This document shows, piece by piece, positions 62,631-64,000 of a DNA stretch of 64,000 nucleotides. The stretch is from contig NZ_KE159737.1 of NCBI RefSeq assembly GCF_000403455.2, forward strand, positions 178,987-242,986. The letters are read 5' to 3'. A program made the position numbers and the translations under genes. The notes beneath the pieces are model-generated. The model had not been told where the DNA came from and did not search any database. It saw nothing but the letters and a program-made list of their open reading frames with translations. Source of the stretch: Dorea sp. 5-2 (GTDB lineage: Bacteria > Bacillota > Clostridia > Lachnospirales > Lachnospiraceae). Each line of letters begins with the position of its first letter. The first letter of the stretch is position 1.

Positions 62631-64000
62631 ATGAAGCTGGATAATGTATTTAAGAAGACCAGGCTTTCGTCTGGGAGAAAAGGATATATATCGTTAAACT
62701 CCGCAAGGCCGGAGGTGCCGGAGGGCCTCTTGCGGAAATGTAATAAATGCGGCAGTGCGATCATTGCGGAGGACGTGAAGAATGATTATTATATCTGTCC
62801 AAAATGCGGAGGATATTTCCGCGTGCATGCATACCGCCGGATCCAGATGGTGACAGACGCGGGTACATTCGAGGAATGGGACCGGGGGCTTGCAACGAGG
62901 AATCCGCTGGAATACAAGGGGTATGAAGAGAAGCTGCGTACGCTTCAGGAGAAGACGGGGCTTGACGAGGCGGTGGTCACAGGAAGGGCGCGTATTGACG
63001 GGACAGAAGTCGTCTTAGGTGTCTGCGACGGACGCTTTCTGATGGCGAGCATGGGCGAAGTGGTAGGAGAGAAGATTGCCAGAGCCGTAGAACGAGCGAC
63101 GCAGGAACGTCTGCCGGTGATCTTATTTGCCTGCTCCGGCGGGGCAAGGATGCAGGAGGGGATCGTTTCCCTGATGCAGATGGCGAAGACTTCCGCGGCA
63201 TTGAAGCGGCACAGCGACGCGGGGCTTCTGTATATCAGCGTGCTGACAGATCCGACCACCGGCGGTGTGACGGCAAGTTTCGCCATGTTAGGAGATGTGA
63301 TCCTTGCAGAGCCGAAGGCGTTGATCGGATTCGCGGGGCCAAGGGTGATCGAGCAGACCATTCGGCAGAAGCTGCCCAAGGGATTCCAGCGTTCGGAATT
63401 TCTTCTGGAGCATGGATTTATAGACGGGATCGTGGAGCGTCCGCAGATGAAGCAGACACTGTCCCAGATCCTGATGCTGCATAAGGAAGAAAGAGGCGTT
63501 TCTTTGGAGAGCGCCGCCTGGGAGAGTGCAGAGAGATCAACGGAAGACCGTGAGGCCGGAAAACTGTCTGTCAGTAACCGGCTTGCGTCAGGCTGGGACC
63601 GCGTCCTGCTCTCAAGGATGAACGACCGTCCTGTGGGAAGCGATTATATCCGTGAATTATTTACTGATTTTATCGAATTTCATGGAGACCGGTATTATGC
63701 GGACGACAAGGCGATCATCGGAGGCGTGGCGCTGTTTAGGGGGATGCCGGTGACTGTGATCGCACAGGCGAAGGGGACGAACACCAAGGAGAATATCGAA
63801 CGTAACTTCGGTATGCCGTCTCCCGACGGATACCGGAAAGCCCTGCGGCTGATGAAGCAGGCGGAGAAATTTCACCGTCCGGTCATCTGTTTTGTAGATA
63901 CGCCGGGAGCCTTCTGCGGATTAGAAGCAGAGGAACGGGGGCAGGGAGAAGCCATTGCGCGGAATATCTATGAGATGTCCGGGCTTCGGGTGCCGGTTCT
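62631..64000 (+). CDS. accDA: Acetyl-CoA carboxylase carboxyltransferase, AccD-AccA fusion, 3' end beyond window
   Basis: An ATG at 62631 opens a frame that runs to the window edge without a stop (456 codons seen). Residues 1-~290 are AccD: the zinc finger ([26 protein letters not shown]) and the carboxyltransferase core ([49 protein letters not shown]). From about residue 320 it continues as AccA ([59 protein letters not shown]). The two halves, separate in E. coli, are fused by a short linker. It transfers CO2 from carboxybiotin to acetyl-CoA. Confidence 0.95.
   Translation, partial: MKLDNVFKKTRLSSGRKGYISLNSARPEVPEGLLRKCNKCGSAIIAEDVKNDYYICPKCGGYFRVHAYRRIQMVTDAGTFEEWDRGLATRNPLEYKGYEEKLRTLQEKTGLDEAVVTGRARIDGTEVVLGVCDGRFLMASMGEVVGEKIARAVERATQERLPVILFACSGGARMQEGIVSLMQMAKTSAALKRHSDAGLLYISVLTDPTTGGVTASFAMLGDVILAEPKALIGFAGPRVIEQTIRQKLPKGFQRSEFLLEHGFIDGIVERPQMKQTLSQILMLHKEERGVSLESAAWESAERSTEDREAGKLSVSNRLASGWDRVLLSRMNDRPVGSDYIRELFTDFIEFHGDRYYADDKAIIGGVALFRGMPVTVIAQAKGTNTKENIERNFGMPSPDGYRKALRLMKQAEKFHRPVICFVDTPGAFCGLEAEERGQGEAIARNIYEMSGLRVPV

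Overview
The window looks like a chromosome segment of a motile, anaerobic, Gram-positive gut Clostridia, most likely Lachnospiraceae. The signs are flagellin, GGAGG-type ribosome sites with frequent GTG and TTG starts, a FabK-type fatty-acid operon with fused accD-accA, a selenocysteine-containing Stickland-type reductase, several large serine recombinases, and a MobA/VapE mobilizable element. Species cannot be fixed from sequence alone. No rRNA, tRNA or CRISPR array was seen.

Layout. 1-2400: a zinc-ribbon protein (cut by the window edge) and a flagellin carrying an HEXXH metalloprotease domain (flagellinolysin type), both on the minus strand. 2400-16300: an accessory 'graveyard' of three decayed serine recombinases and one intact one, two Rpn/PD-(D/E)XK-type nuclease genes with a duplicated 3' cassette, broken sortase-substrate and ATP-binding-protein genes, a MITE-like element, and an IS1634-like insertion that splits a membrane-protein gene and leaves a 7-bp target duplication. 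16400-20000: GNAT, AraC, EamA and DUF2000 genes, then MerR and RibD-like remnants.

20284-28177: the most distinctive locus. Two TetR regulators face away from or toward a set made of a GrdE-like subunit, a GrdB-like selenoprotein (UGA at 23534-23536), a C45 (Ntn) amidohydrolase/acyltransferase, a DMT transporter, a small winged-helix-like protein and an SDR. The GrdE-like protein lacks the Cys that normally becomes the pyruvoyl group. The promoter carries two perfect AAGCGCGCTT-centred palindromes. I infer an inducible catabolic reductase for an unknown substrate.

28426-43100: aroD is cut by an IS. The far side of that IS is a mobilizable element (XRE, RepA-like, DUF3847, MobA, CHC2 primase, VapE, Xis, Int) that itself contains a RIT element (three tyrosine recombinases) and TfoX/LspA-like cargo. 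Conjugation genes are absent, so it is an IME or a deletion remnant of an ICE.

43129-54650: core-like genes: low-molecular-weight PTP, a diguanylate cyclase, DAHP synthase, a LacI regulator, and a ribose operon in which a deletion has fused rbsA to rbsC out of frame (rbsK, rbsD and rbsB are intact). A MITE follows, then a PadR-DUF1700-DUF4097 operon. 54858-64000: the type II fatty-acid operon fabH-acpP-fabK-fabD-fabG-fabF-accB-fabZ-accC-accDA, with two FabT-like operator boxes around its promoter but no fabT gene beside it.
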